From Anaerococcus vaginimassiliensis (lineage in GTDB: Bacteria; Bacillota; Clostridia; Tissierellales; Peptoniphilaceae), in NCBI RefSeq assembly GCF_900626155.1, contig NZ_LR130844.1, forward strand, positions 62,001 through 126,000: a stretch of DNA of 64,000 bases, in the 5' to 3' direction. Within the stretch, counting starts at the first letter, position 1; each line of letters begins with the position of its first letter. The notes under the pieces were generated by a model, which saw only the letters and a list, made by a program, of their open reading frames with translations, had not been told where the DNA came from and ran no database searches. Shown piece after piece: positions 45,212 to 54,014 of the stretch. A program made the translations under genes and the position numbers.

Positions 45212-46501
45212 CTATTTATTTTTTGGTTCAATTTTATCTTTGCCGCCCATATACATTTGAAGTGGTTCAGGAATTCTAACGCTTCCATCTTCTTGTAATA
45301 GATTTTCAAGGAAAGCTATTAGCATTCTAGGTGGGGCAACTACAGTATTGTTTAGAGTATGAGCAAAGTATGTTCCGTCTTCTCCTCTAAGTCTTATACC
45401 TAAACGTCTTGCTTGAGCATCTCCTAGGTTAGAACAAGATCCAACTTCGAAATATTTTTTCTGTCTTGGACTCCATGCTTCAACGTCACAAGATTTTACC
45501 TTAAGATCTGCAAGGTCTCCTGAACAACATTCTAGAGTTCTTACTGGAATTTCTAGACTTCTAAAGAAATCTACAGTGTTGTTCCACAATTCATCGTAAA
45601 ATTTCTTAGAATCTTCCGGTTTACAGATTATAACCATTTCTTGTTTTTCAAATTGGTGGATTCTGTATACTCCACGTTCTTCTATACCGTGAGCTCCAAC
45701 TTCTTTTCTAAAGCATGGAGAATAAGATGTCATTCTAAGTGGCATCTTTTCTTCTTCAGTTATAGTATTGATAAACTTACCAATCATTGAGTGTTCACTT
45801 GTACCTATTAGGTAAAGATCTTCTCCCTCAATCTTATACATCATATCTTCCATTTCTGAAAAGCTCATTACACCAGTAACAACATCAGATCTAATCATAA
45901 ATGGAGGGATGTAATATGTGTATCCCCTATCAATCATGAAATCTCTCGCATAAGAAAGGATTGCTGAGTGAAGTCTTGCTATATCTCCTCTTAGATAATA
46001 GAAACCTGCACCTGAAGTTTCTCTTGCAGCATCAAGGTCTACTCCGTCAAAGCTTTCCATAATATCAATATGATATGGCACTTCATAATCTGGTACTACA
46101 GGATCTCCGTACTTTTCGATTTCAACATTTTCGCTGTCGTCTTTTCCTATTGGAACAGTATCATCTATAATTTGAGGGATGACTTGCATTCTCTTCTTAA
46201 CTTCAGCTGCAAATTTTTCTGTATCAGCTTCTATATGCTCTAGTTTATCATTTATATCCTTAACTAGTTTCTTAGCATCTTCTGCAGCTTCCTTCTTGCC
46301 TTGTGCCATTAGAGCACCGATTTCTTTACTAGTTTTATTTCTTTGACTTCTTAGGTTATCCCCCTCAGTTTTAAATGATCTAAGTTTTTCATCAAGGTCT
46401 AAAACTTCATCAACTAGCTTTAGTTTATCATCTTGAAACTTCTTTTTAATATTCTCTTTTACAAGATCAGGGTTTTCTCTAAGTAACTTAATATCAATCA
46501 T
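45212..46501 (-). CDS. serS: Seryl-tRNA synthetase
   Basis: 429 residues, class II synthetase. N-terminal coiled-coil arm (about 30-105) binds tRNA-Ser; motif 2 reads CFRKEVGAHGIEERGVYRIHQFEK and motif 3 includes GSCSNLGDAQARR. Charges tRNA-Ser and tRNA-Sec if present. Controlled by the upstream T-box with a UCU specifier. Confidence 0.97.
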   Translation of the reverse strand: MIDIKLLRENPDLVKENIKKKFQDDKLKLVDEVLDLDEKLRSFKTEGDNLRSQRNKTSKEIGALMAQGKKEAAEDAKKLVKDINDKLEHIEADTEKFAAEVKKRMQVIPQIIDDTVPIGKDDSENVEIEKYGDPVVPDYEVPYHIDIMESFDGVDLDAARETSGAGFYYLRGDIARLHSAILSYARDFMIDRGYTYYIPPFMIRSDVVTGVMSFSEMEDMMYKIEGEDLYLIGTSEHSMIGKFINTITEEEKMPLRMTSYSPCFRKEVGAHGIEERGVYRIHQFEKQEMVIICKPEDSKKFYDELWNNTVDFFRSLEIPVRTLECCSGDLADLKVKSCDVEAWSPRQKKYFEVGSCSNLGDAQARRLGIRLRGEDGTYFAHTLNNTVVAPPRMLIAFLENLLQEDGSVRIPEPLQMYMGGKDKIEPKNK

Positions 46502-46529
46502 AATTTCTCCTTATAAAATATAAAATAAA

Positions 46530-46720
46530 TAAAAAAGACCTCTCCCCAATTGGGACGAAGGTCTCGTGGTGCCACCCAAATTATGCAAATAAATGCCTTA
46601 ATTCTTATATGCTCAAAGGTAGATTCACTAGGTCCGTACAAGAGATTTTCACCAACCATCTCCTCTCTAAATGCCTTCACTAGCTACTAAGTCTTCTCAG
46701 CGCACTATCAAATTTACTAA
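46530..46720 (-). ncRNA. T-box riboswitch of serS (specifier UCU)
   Basis: The leader contains the T-box GGTGGCACCACG, the terminator AGACCT...AGGTCT with TTTTTT, and stem I with GTGAA-TCT-A-CCTTTGAG; TCT (46623-46621) is a serine codon followed by a purine as the T-box model requires. It fills most of the 314-base gap. Confidence 0.92.
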
Positions 46721-46721
46721 C

Positions 46722-46749
46722 ATTATACAGTAATTATCAAATATCTCAA
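46722..46749 (-). promoter_or_regulatory. Promoter of T-box-serS
   Basis: Minus strand TTGAGA (46749-46744), 16 bases, TATAAT (46727-46722). Confidence 0.7.
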
Positions 46750-46783
46750 GAACATAATTTTTATAAAAAATTAACCCTACTTG

Positions 46784-46792
46784 TGTTATAAT
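46784..46792 (+). promoter_or_regulatory. Extended -10 promoter of the OatA-like gene
   Basis: TGT-TATAAT is an extended -10 element about 24 bases upstream of the ATG; no consensus -35. Confidence 0.55.
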
Positions 46793-46815
46793 AAGTAAGT
46801 TAGGACGGAGTTAAA

Positions 46816-48648
46816 ATGGAAAAGAAAAGAATAAAAAAAATAAAGTTTAACTATATTACCATGCTAAAAGCACTAAGCTTAATTGCGGTATCTCTCTATC
46901 ATTTATTTAGTCACAGACTTTCTGGAGGGTTTTTAGGTGTAATAATCTTTATGATTATATCGGGATTTTTCCTAGCCAAATCTTCTAAGAAAAGCTCTGA
47001 GATTAGCGATATTAATTTTTTTATTGGAAAAATAAAAAGAAGGATATTTAAGATAGTATCTCCAATGTGGATCATAGTTTCTATATCGCTTTTGGTCTCT
47101 TTGATATTTGCAAGAGATATCTTCGATGATAGTATAAGAAGTTCTATACCTACAATATTGGGTTTTGAAAATATCAGAGCAATCATAAAAGGAATATCCT
47201 ATTTTGATAGGTCTGGAAATTTCAATATATTTACCCACCTTTGGTATATTTCAGTATACGTGCAATTTATAATAATCTACTACACTATAGATTATCTTAT
47301 TAATAGATACCAACTAAATAGCAAAAGAATAGAAATATTTGCCATACTTACAATAATTTCAACTGCTATTAGCTACTATCTTTCTTTTGCAAAAGCAAGT
47401 ATAGTTAGAATCTACTATGGAACAGACGTAAGACTTTCTGCATTTTTTGTAGGTGTAATAGGGTTTTTAATCTATGAAAAATTTAAAGATGAACTAGATA
47501 AATTAGACTTAAAGAAAATAATTTATGTGCTATTAGCTCTTGTAATTGTGCCTTTTTTCTTTATAAATGGTAAAAACTTGCGGGTTTACAGGACATTTTT
47601 CCTAGTCTATCAATTAATCGTAGTAGTTCTTATTATAGTTATCTATAGATTTGAAGAAACAAACCCTAAGAAATACAAGGATTATAATCCTTTTTTCAAA
47701 TTTCTAATTTGCTTGGGAGATAGGTCTTACTATTACTATTTGTGGCAGTATATTGTCCAAGTTTTTATGACTTATCTTTTCATAAATAAGATAGCTAATA
47801 GAGTTTTATTTTATCTTGTGGGATTAGTAGTGTTAGTTGTATTAGCAGAAATATCTTATTATTTTAGAAGAGTTAAAAAATCCTTAAAGATTAAAAGCTT
47901 GATAGGTGCCCTTTTTCTTGTAGGAATATTAAATATAGTTTCTTTGGCTATTGGCAATAAAAAAGAAGCTCAAATGAATGAATTTAAGAAAGAATTTTCT
48001 AAAAATGAAGAAGAAATTGATAAGAGAAATGAACTAGCTAAGAAAAATAACAAAAATAAGCCTAAAAAAAATATAGGTAATAAAGATAAGAAACAAGTAA
48101 ATGATAACTTTAAAGAAAAGCCTTACGATGATTTTGATTTCACAGAAAATGAGCTAACTTACCTAAAAAATATATCAATCACAGCAATTGGCGATTCAGT
48201 TTTAGTTAATATCGACTCTTATCTAAGAGAATTTGTTCCAAACCTCTACTTAGATGGTGAAGTTGGTAGAAGCATGTCAGATGGTCCAAATACACTTTTA
48301 AATATCGAATCTCAAGTTGGTTTAAATGATTTTATCTTAGTTGTATTGGGTTCTAACGGACTAGAATCAACTGACGATATGCAAAAAATTGTAGATGAAG
48401 CAGGTGGACGAGATGTGTATTTTGTAAATACTAGCCACTTACAATCATATATGGATCAGGTAAATAAAGAAATTAAAACTTTTACTGATAATAATCCCAA
48501 GGCACACCTAGTAGATTGGAGAAGTTTTGTAAAAGATCGTGATGACCTTCTTGCAGTCGACAGAGTCCACCCAAATGTTGATGGAAGCTATGGTTTTGCT
48601 AAACTAATTTTAAGAAAAATCCTCAATACAAATAAGGTAAACCCTTAA
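46816..48648 (+). CDS. OatA-like acyltransferase with SGNH domain
   Basis: 610 residues. N-terminal acyltransferase-3 domain of about ten membrane segments (MLKALSLIAVSLYHLFSHRLSGGFLGV carries the conserved His of the family), a lysine-rich linker near 385-445, then an extracytoplasmic SGNH-type domain with GDS (Ser about 461) and DRVHPN (Asp582, His585). This is the layout of OatA peptidoglycan O-acetyltransferases that confer lysozyme resistance, but other extracellular sugar acceptors are possible. Single gene with terminator. Confidence 0.88.
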   Translation: MEKKRIKKIKFNYITMLKALSLIAVSLYHLFSHRLSGGFLGVIIFMIISGFFLAKSSKKSSEISDINFFIGKIKRRIFKIVSPMWIIVSISLLVSLIFARDIFDDSIRSSIPTILGFENIRAIIKGISYFDRSGNFNIFTHLWYISVYVQFIIIYYTIDYLINRYQLNSKRIEIFAILTIISTAISYYLSFAKASIVRIYYGTDVRLSAFFVGVIGFLIYEKFKDELDKLDLKKIIYVLLALVIVPFFFINGKNLRVYRTFFLVYQLIVVVLIIVIYRFEETNPKKYKDYNPFFKFLICLGDRSYYYYLWQYIVQVFMTYLFINKIANRVLFYLVGLVVLVVLAEISYYFRRVKKSLKIKSLIGALFLVGILNIVSLAIGNKKEAQMNEFKKEFSKNEEEIDKRNELAKKNNKNKPKKNIGNKDKKQVNDNFKEKPYDDFDFTENELTYLKNISITAIGDSVLVNIDSYLREFVPNLYLDGEVGRSMSDGPNTLLNIESQVGLNDFILVVLGSNGLESTDDMQKIVDEAGGRDVYFVNTSHLQSYMDQVNKEIKTFTDNNPKAHLVDWRSFVKDRDDLLAVDRVHPNVDGSYGFAKLILRKILNTNKVNP

Positions 48649-48654
48649 CTAGAT

Positions 48655-48685
48655 AAATCCTTTGATTTAATTTCAAAGGATTTTT
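48655..48685 (+). terminator. Rho-independent terminator of the OatA-like gene
   Basis: AAATCCTTTGA and TCAAAGGATTT form an 11-bp stem followed by T residues. Confidence 0.85.
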
Positions 48686-48723
48686 ACTTTACTTAATTTG
48701 ATAATTTAGTTATAATTTTAATA

Positions 48724-48861
48724 GTCTATAAATCTAAGTCAGACATTTGGATTTCACAAATTTGGAGATACCAAATTTATTACTTGATTTATAGAAAATA
48801 TATTTTGGCATCGAAAGATGCGATGAACGGTATCCTTTGTGAACCGTATCAGGAGGTAACA
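48724..48861 (+). ncRNA. Candidate structured regulatory leader (riboswitch-like)
   Basis: A 12-bp closing stem (CTATAAATC/AAG at 48726-48738 with CTT/GATTTATAG at 48783-48794) encloses the hairpin AAATTTGG-AGATA-CCAAATTT (48758-48778). It is followed by a GNRA-capped hairpin GCATC-GAAA-GATGC (48808-48821) and an ACGGT/ACCGT hairpin (48827-48847) directly before the SD. An alternative fold is possible: TTCACAAA (48753-48760) and GATACC (48767-48772) pair with TTTGTGAA (48836-48843) and GGTATC (48829-48834) as one nested helix. I do not recognise a known riboswitch class. Confidence 0.5.
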
Positions 48862-49611
48862 ATGAAAAATAAAACAATCAGCAGTAGAAAGCTTGTGACT
48901 TCGGCAATGCTTGGTGCAATCACTATAGTATTAAGCCTAACTCCACTCGGTCTTATTCCATTAGGATTTATTAATGCGACTACCATGCACATTCCTGTAA
49001 TAATAGGTGCTATAGCAGAAGGTCCAATCGTTGGAGCACTAGTTGGACTCATTTTTGGAGTTTCATCATTACTAAACGCTCTACTAAGAAATCCTAGCCC
49101 GGTATCATTTGTATTTTACAATCCATTAATATCTGTTCTTCCAAGAATTCTAATTGGAATTACCAGTTATTATGCCTACAAGGCTTGCCTTAAGATAAAT
49201 GATAATAAACTAAAAAATCTAGCCAAAGTTTTATGGGCTACAATTTCCCTAGCTTTAGTTTACCTACTAGTTAAAAACATCAAGGCTGGAAAATCAACAA
49301 CAAATATTATCTTTGTTGTAATCTTGCTTTTGGTAGTTGTGGGACTATTTATCTATTCCAAAAAATCAGCCAAAGGCGATTTCCCAATAGCAATAGGTGC
49401 TTTTGTAGGATCTATGACAAATACAATCTTAGTTCTAGGTGGAATATATCTAATATATGCAGAAGAATATGTAAAGACTCTTGGCATTCCTTTAGAAAGT
49501 GCAAGATCTGCTATTCTTGGAGTGACGATTACAAGTGGAATACCTGAAGCGATTCTTTCAGTTATCCTATCTACAGCAGTTATAAAGGCCCTTAAATCAT
49601 CAAGGAGGTAA
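48862..49611 (+). CDS. ECF transporter S component, likely vitamin (pantothenate) specific
   Basis: 249 residues from ATG 48862 (AGGAGG five bases upstream); the longer frame starts inside the leader RNA. About six hydrophobic segments; RKLVTSAMLGAITIVLSLTPLG and PVSFVFYNPLISVLPRILIGI are typical of ECF_trnsprt S components. It would dock on a shared EcfAA'T module encoded elsewhere. The adjacent coaX (overlapping SD/stop) suggests pantothenate (PanT-like) as the substrate. Substrate is inference only. Confidence 0.85.
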   Translation: MKNKTISSRKLVTSAMLGAITIVLSLTPLGLIPLGFINATTMHIPVIIGAIAEGPIVGALVGLIFGVSSLLNALLRNPSPVSFVFYNPLISVLPRILIGITSYYAYKACLKINDNKLKNLAKVLWATISLALVYLLVKNIKAGKSTTNIIFVVILLLVVVGLFIYSKKSAKGDFPIAIGAFVGSMTNTILVLGGIYLIYAEEYVKTLGIPLESARSAILGVTITSGIPEAILSVILSTAVIKALKSSRR

Positions 49612-49612
49612 G

Positions 49613-50389
49613 ATGCTTCTAGCAATTGATATAGAAAATAGAACTACTAATTTTGGATTATTTGAAAGTGATAAAATGCTTGCAAATTTCACTCTTGCCA
49701 GTAGCAAAGATAGGTCTGCTAGTGAACTTTACCTTGTAATTAAATATCTACTTCTAGACAAAAAAATAGATATGGATAAAATAGATGACGTAATAATATC
49801 ATCTGTTGTCCCAGAACTAGATAAAACTTATGCTACAATTGGAGAAAACATCATTGGAAAAAGTCCAACATTTATATCTGCCGGTCTTAAGATTGGAATA
49901 AATATAAAATGCGACAATCCAAAGGACGTTGGAAGTGATAGAATAATTAGGGCAGTTGGTGCAAGAGATAGATTTAAAGATGACCTAATAATAATTTCCG
50001 CATCAACTATAACAACCATTGACTATATCAACAGCAAAAAAGAATTTGTAGGTGGTTTGATTATGCCAGGCATAAATCTCTTCCAAGAATCCTTATTCAA
50101 GGAAAGCGCCAAGCTTCCTCAAGTTGAAATAATTAAAAGTGAAAAGATCTTAGGAAAAACTACAACTAGCGCTATGCAAAACGGTATATATTTTGCCTAC
50201 AAATCAGCAATTATTTCTATAATTGATAGAATAATAGACCAACATAAATTAGATATTAAAAACACCAAAATAATTATAAGTGGTGAGTACAATAGTCTTA
50301 TACAAAATGAAAAATATAAGCTAGAGACCATTTCGAACCTTGGTCTATATGGGTTAAATAAAATTTATAAACTAAATATGAAAAAATAA
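49613..50389 (+). CDS. coaX: Type III pantothenate kinase, divergent
   Basis: 258 residues, normal CoaX size. ASKHA-fold motifs: LAIDIENRTTNFGLF (normally DxGNT), GSDRIIRAVGARDRF (GxDR, catalytic Asp kept), and SASTITTIDYI where most members have DxGTATTxD, so the first Asp is replaced by Ser. Phosphorylates pantothenate as the first step of CoA synthesis. The altered nucleotide/phosphate-binding motifs make activity uncertain. SD AGGAGG overlaps the stop of the S component: coupled operon. Confidence 0.85.
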   Translation: MLLAIDIENRTTNFGLFESDKMLANFTLASSKDRSASELYLVIKYLLLDKKIDMDKIDDVIISSVVPELDKTYATIGENIIGKSPTFISAGLKIGINIKCDNPKDVGSDRIIRAVGARDRFKDDLIIISASTITTIDYINSKKEFVGGLIMPGINLFQESLFKESAKLPQVEIIKSEKILGKTTTSAMQNGIYFAYKSAIISIIDRIIDQHKLDIKNTKIIISGEYNSLIQNEKYKLETISNLGLYGLNKIYKLNMKK

Positions 50390-50395
50390 GTACTT

Positions 50396-50426
50396 TAAAA
50401 GAGCTCATAATTGAGCTCTTTTATTA
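50396..50426. terminator. Bidirectional terminator between coaX and the DUF4349 gene
   Basis: AAAAGAGCTC and GAGCTCTTTT form a 10-bp stem with a 6-base loop. Confidence 0.85.
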
Positions 50427-50437
50427 TCTAATAACTT

Positions 50438-51301
50438 TTATTTGACCTTTTTTCTTTTTCTTAACACTACTATTATCAAAACTAGAAGAATTATTATAAA
50501 TGGCCAGAACCTCACTACGAATACTATCGTATCAAATACAAAGGCTTTTACTAAGGCAAAGGAATCTTCAAAGGCGATTTTTATCCTCTCACCCAAGTTA
50601 GGGTTTTTATTTATTCTCCTATTATAGGAAAAAACTTCTCTTACATAAATATTGAATGTATCGTAGCTAATTCTTTCATCCAAATCATTTTTATCTTCAT
50701 TTATTTGGTCCAGTTCTGTTTCAATCTCAAGTATTTTACTTTGAATAGCCAAAGTATCTTCTATAGTAGCAGCACTTTTCAAAAGCTCATTCAGTTTGGC
50801 GATTTCTTTTTCTTTGCTAGAAATTAGCTTATTTATATCTACATATGGCTTATTTAAGTCATTTATGTATTCGTTACTCGAAGATAATCTCCCGAGTTTT
50901 TCGATGTTTTCTTTGAAATCTTTTGACTTATCTTTAGGTATTTTTACAGTCACATTAAGATTTCTAAGAGTCCCTTCATCTGTGACATAAGAATTGTAAT
51001 TTTGAGATAAAACCATTATCTCATCATCATTTATTAGATCTTTTACTTTTGATACATCACTATCGAAATCAACAGTCTCAAGTTCTATATCATATATTTT
51101 CTCTTTATTATCTTTATCGTAAGAATACTCTCTATTTTCTAGACTGCTATCATCCTCGATAGTCTTCTCCTCTGCATAATCTACTGCTTCTTTTGTAGAG
51201 ATTACACTTCTATCTTCAGTCACATAAGAATTGTAGGCAGCGCACGATGTTAGAGATATGGATAAAGTTAAAACTAAAGCTATAAATGATTTTTTCCTCA
51301 T
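50438..51301 (-). CDS. DUF4349 lipoprotein
   Basis: 287 residues. Lipobox LTSC (Cys20), then an extracytoplasmic domain with VTVKIPKDKSKDFKENIEKLG, a coiled-coil (about 155-215, EIAKLNELLKSAATIEDTLAIQSKILEIETELDQI), and a C-terminal membrane segment with a basic tail. This layout is typical of DUF4349, whose function is unknown. Both ends are anchored to the membrane. Monocistronic, convergent with coaX. Confidence 0.88.
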   Translation of the reverse strand: MRKKSFIALVLTLSISLTSCAAYNSYVTEDRSVISTKEAVDYAEEKTIEDDSSLENREYSYDKDNKEKIYDIELETVDFDSDVSKVKDLINDDEIMVLSQNYNSYVTDEGTLRNLNVTVKIPKDKSKDFKENIEKLGRLSSSNEYINDLNKPYVDINKLISSKEKEIAKLNELLKSAATIEDTLAIQSKILEIETELDQINEDKNDLDERISYDTFNIYVREVFSYNRRINKNPNLGERIKIAFEDSFALVKAFVFDTIVFVVRFWPFIIILLVLIIVVLRKRKKVK

Positions 51302-51323
51302 ATAATCACCTTCCTTTTTATTT

Positions 51324-51593
51324 TTATACCCCTTTAGCTAAATAAAATATAAATATATGTGCCAAAGTCATTAACGGAAGAGTAATCATAAACTTTTTAT
51401 GTTTGGTCTTGTGGTGGATTATTTTCATTGTAATATACATAGTAAAAGCTGACCCCAACATTCCTACAAGTAAGAGTACATTTTCTCTTATCCTATTTCT
51501 CCTAAATTTCTTGCTAGCTATTTTATCGTAACAAGTTAGAATTATTCCTATAATGTTGATAGTAATCAGATAAATTATAAGCTCTATTTCCAT
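51324..51593 (-). CDS. DUF1294 family membrane protein
   Basis: 89 residues from ATG 51593; a GTG start at 51617 would lie inside a terminator stem. Three hydrophobic segments; YDKIASKKFRRNRIRENVLLLVGMLGSAFTMYITMKIIHHKTKHKKFM is the DUF1294 signature. Function unknown. It lies behind nnrE with a terminator between them, so expression is by read-through or an unseen promoter. Confidence 0.8.
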   Translation of the reverse strand: MEIELIIYLITINIIGIILTCYDKIASKKFRRNRIRENVLLLVGMLGSAFTMYITMKIIHHKTKHKKFMITLPLMTLAHIFIFYLAKGV

Positions 51594-51596
51594 AAC

Positions 51597-51622
51597 AAAA
51601 AACTGGTGAAAATCCACCAGTT
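51597..51622 (-). terminator. Terminator after nnrE
   Basis: AACTGGTG and CACCAGTT form an 8-bp stem with a 6-base loop and a T-run on the minus strand. Confidence 0.7.
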
Positions 51623-51634
51623 AACCGCCTTTCC

Positions 51635-52297
51635 TTATTTATTGATAAAGTTATCAATTGCCTTTTGAGGAATTCCTATATCTTCTATAACACACTTATC
51701 TCTAAGTCTATTTATATTATAAATCCCTTTTTTCATAACTTGCATACAAACAATCAAATCGCTATCAACAACCTCTCCCCACTCTTTTCCAGTACTTGCA
51801 TCAAGCCCTGACGGAATGTCGATAGATATTGTATATTTCATTGTCCTATTGATAAGAGAGATAACAAAAGCCTCAACTCCTTGAACAGTCCTGTTTAAAC
51901 CTGTACCAAAGATTCCTTCAACTATGGTTGATACTTCACTTAGGTTTTCTTCCATTTGATTTATATCATCTATGCTTATTACTTCATATATTCTATCAGT
52001 TAGTTTTTCGCAAGCTCTATAATTTAAAATAAATTCTTCACTAGCTTTATTTAAATCACCGACTATATATATTTCAACATAGAAATTGTTTGCTAATAAA
52101 TTTCTAGCAAGAGCAAGACCATCTGCTCCATTATTGCCACATCCAACAACTATGGCAAAGGACTTTCTAATATCCAAATTTATATTTTTCATAAGAGCAA
52201 GCCCTGATCTTTCTACCAAACAAATAGCTGGGATTTTTAAGACATTTATGGCATAATTATCAATTTGTTGCATCTTATCTCTATCAACTACAAGCAT
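51635..52297 (-). CDS. nnrE: NAD(P)H-hydrate epimerase (stand-alone YjeF_N domain)
   Basis: 220 residues, covering only the YjeF N-terminal domain. Motifs VVGCGNNGADGLALARNLL and a conserved Asp in SIDIPSGLDASTG match the epimerase active site. It repairs damaged NAD(P)H by interconverting R and S hydrates. The dehydratase (NnrD) is often fused; here it is not in the window. It starts 4 bases after the dnaI-like gene, so it is the last but one gene of the replication operon. Confidence 0.92.
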   Translation of the reverse strand: MLVVDRDKMQQIDNYAINVLKIPAICLVERSGLALMKNINLDIRKSFAIVVGCGNNGADGLALARNLLANNFYVEIYIVGDLNKASEEFILNYRACEKLTDRIYEVISIDDINQMEENLSEVSTIVEGIFGTGLNRTVQGVEAFVISLINRTMKYTISIDIPSGLDASTGKEWGEVVDSDLIVCMQVMKKGIYNINRLRDKCVIEDIGIPQKAIDNFINK

Positions 52298-52300
52298 TTT

Positions 52301-53269
52301 TTACCTCAATCTCAAATCTTCACCAAATATTTCATATATCCTACTATTATTGCCCATTATCCTAGAAAAAATTCTAGAACCGTAGACTTCTTGGAGAGCC
52401 TCTTCGTCCAAATTTGATGAAAATATTATTGGCTTTCCATCGTTCATTCTTTCATTTACAACATCAAATAAATTTGACCTATCGGATTGACGGCTGGCTT
52501 CTGCGCCTAAATCATCTATTATTAGTAGGTCACAATCAAATATCAACTTGTATTTTTCCTCTAAGTTCTCACGTCTATCCTCAAATGCATATAGATAATC
52601 ATTTAAAAATTTAAAAAGTTTGGTTGATGTCATATATACAACAGAAAAATTCCTATCTAGTATTTCTTTAGCAATTGAATTAATCAAAAATGTTTTTCCC
52701 CTACCTACATCACCATATATGTAGACATTTCCAGTTTCATAGACGAAATTATTAATAAATCTCTTTAAATCATTTACAACATATCTCATATTTTCATATG
52801 GACTTGCACCCTTTTCTATGTTTACATTCTTTGAAAATAGGTTTATATTAAATGAATTAAAGTTTTCTTCTGCTATTTGATTTTTGATGTTTGATTGGCT
52901 GTATTTTTGATCGATTATTAGTTGTTTTCTGCATGAACACATCTTAGTTCCTACGAAACCTGTATCCTTGCAAGCTTCGTGGAAATATTTTATATCCATA
53001 TAATCTCTGGAAAAACCATTTATCTCTAATAATCTTCTTTTTTCTTTAGTTAGAAAGTTGATTTTTTCCTCATAGCTTCTTGTATCAACTCCACTTGCTA
53101 TTAGCTTTAGAGTAGTAAAACCAATTTCTTTGATTTGCTTATCCAAAGATTTTATTTGTGGGACTTTTTCATAAACTTCCGCTATCCTTCTATCTTGGTT
53201 AATCTTGTCATCTTTCCTTCTTTGTTCAAGAATGGCACTTGCCTTTTGACTAGGAGTCATTGTCCTCAC
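52301..53269 (-). CDS. Helicase loader, DnaI/DnaC-like AAA+ ATPase
   Basis: 322 residues. A cysteine cluster CKDTGFVGTKMCSC near 113-126 may bind zinc as in DnaI; the AAA+ core has GDVGRGKTFLINSIAKEI (Walker A) and LLIIDDLGAEA (Walker B), with a sensor arginine in SRIMGNNSRIYEI. It loads the replicative helicase DnaB onto DNA. Overlaps the DnaD-like gene by 20 bases. Confidence 0.92.
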   Translation of the reverse strand: MRTMTPSQKASAILEQRRKDDKINQDRRIAEVYEKVPQIKSLDKQIKEIGFTTLKLIASGVDTRSYEEKINFLTKEKRRLLEINGFSRDYMDIKYFHEACKDTGFVGTKMCSCRKQLIIDQKYSQSNIKNQIAEENFNSFNINLFSKNVNIEKGASPYENMRYVVNDLKRFINNFVYETGNVYIYGDVGRGKTFLINSIAKEILDRNFSVVYMTSTKLFKFLNDYLYAFEDRRENLEEKYKLIFDCDLLIIDDLGAEASRQSDRSNLFDVVNERMNDGKPIIFSSNLDEEALQEVYGSRIFSRIMGNNSRIYEIFGEDLRLR

Positions 53270-54014
53270 CTCTTTGTTCTAGGATTTGATTTAATCTTTC
53301 TTCTTTTCTTCTTTGGATAAAAGATGAAACTTCTTTATTTGTATTGTTATTTTGTCCAGATCTAGGATTTGCCTTTCTTCTGTACTGGCGAGGAGATCTT
53401 GATCTTAGAAGTTTGTCTCTTTCTTCTTTCATCCTTAGATCATTTAGACTTGATATGTTTTGATCTCTCCATGTTTTTACAAAACCCATTACATATTTGA
53501 CATCAACATTTCCACTTAACTTAGCCTGCCTAAAAGCTTCAGTTACAAGTTCTGGATCACAATTATATTCGAGAATTGTTTCTTGAATCCTCGTAATATC
53601 TGCCGGTGTTAGATTTCTATTTATCATTGTTTCAATATTTGTAAACATGATTGATTTTCTTTGAGCTAAATCATAAGCAGATTCACTTGACTCGTTATCC
53701 TCACTGTCGCCAAAATACATCTGCCTTAGGGAAACTATTTCTATATAATCAGTTCCATTGTCAGCTCTTTTTTGTCTAAAAATCCCCATGTTGACCCAAT
53801 ATTCAACAGCCTTATCGAATCTTTCATCAGAAAATCTCAACTGCCTTTTAATTTTTCCCGCATCTACCCTGTTGTAGTTATAACAATCCTTATAAATTAA
53901 AAGATAGACTTTAATAGCATCGCCGTCAGCCATTTGAACGTAGGTATTTAAAAACATATTTTCCAGTGGAGTTGTTCCCATATCTAGTTTCAAATCTTGC
54001 ATCTTAAAGTCCAT
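53250..54014 (-). CDS. DnaD domain replication protein
   Basis: 254 residues from the second ATG at 54014 (SD nine bases away; an ATG at 54023 is also possible). N-terminal winged-helix-like part (LDMGTTPLENMFLNTYVQMADGDAIKVYLLIYKDC) and a C-terminal DnaD/DnaB-like domain (AYDLAQRKSIMFTNIETMINRNLTPADITRIQETI) followed by YVMGFVKTWRDQ. Remodels DNA for primosome assembly with DnaI and DnaB. Confidence 0.9.
   Translation of the reverse strand: MDFKMQDLKLDMGTTPLENMFLNTYVQMADGDAIKVYLLIYKDCYNYNRVDAGKIKRQLRFSDERFDKAVEYWVNMGIFRQKRADNGTDYIEIVSLRQMYFGDSEDNESSESAYDLAQRKSIMFTNIETMINRNLTPADITRIQETILEYNCDPELVTEAFRQAKLSGNVDVKYVMGFVKTWRDQNISSLNDLRMKEERDKLLRSRSPRQYRRKANPRSGQNNNTNKEVSSFIQRRKEERLNQILEQRGEDNDS

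Noticed and set aside
46498-46680. 60-codon frame across the serS leader
   Set aside because: It is inside the T-box; RNA structure explains the sequence.
48784-48861. Longer start of the ECF S component
   Set aside because: It begins at a TTG inside the structured leader; AGGAGG fits ATG 48862.
51594-51617. GTG start at 51617 for the DUF1294 gene
   Set aside because: It lies in the terminator stem after nnrE.
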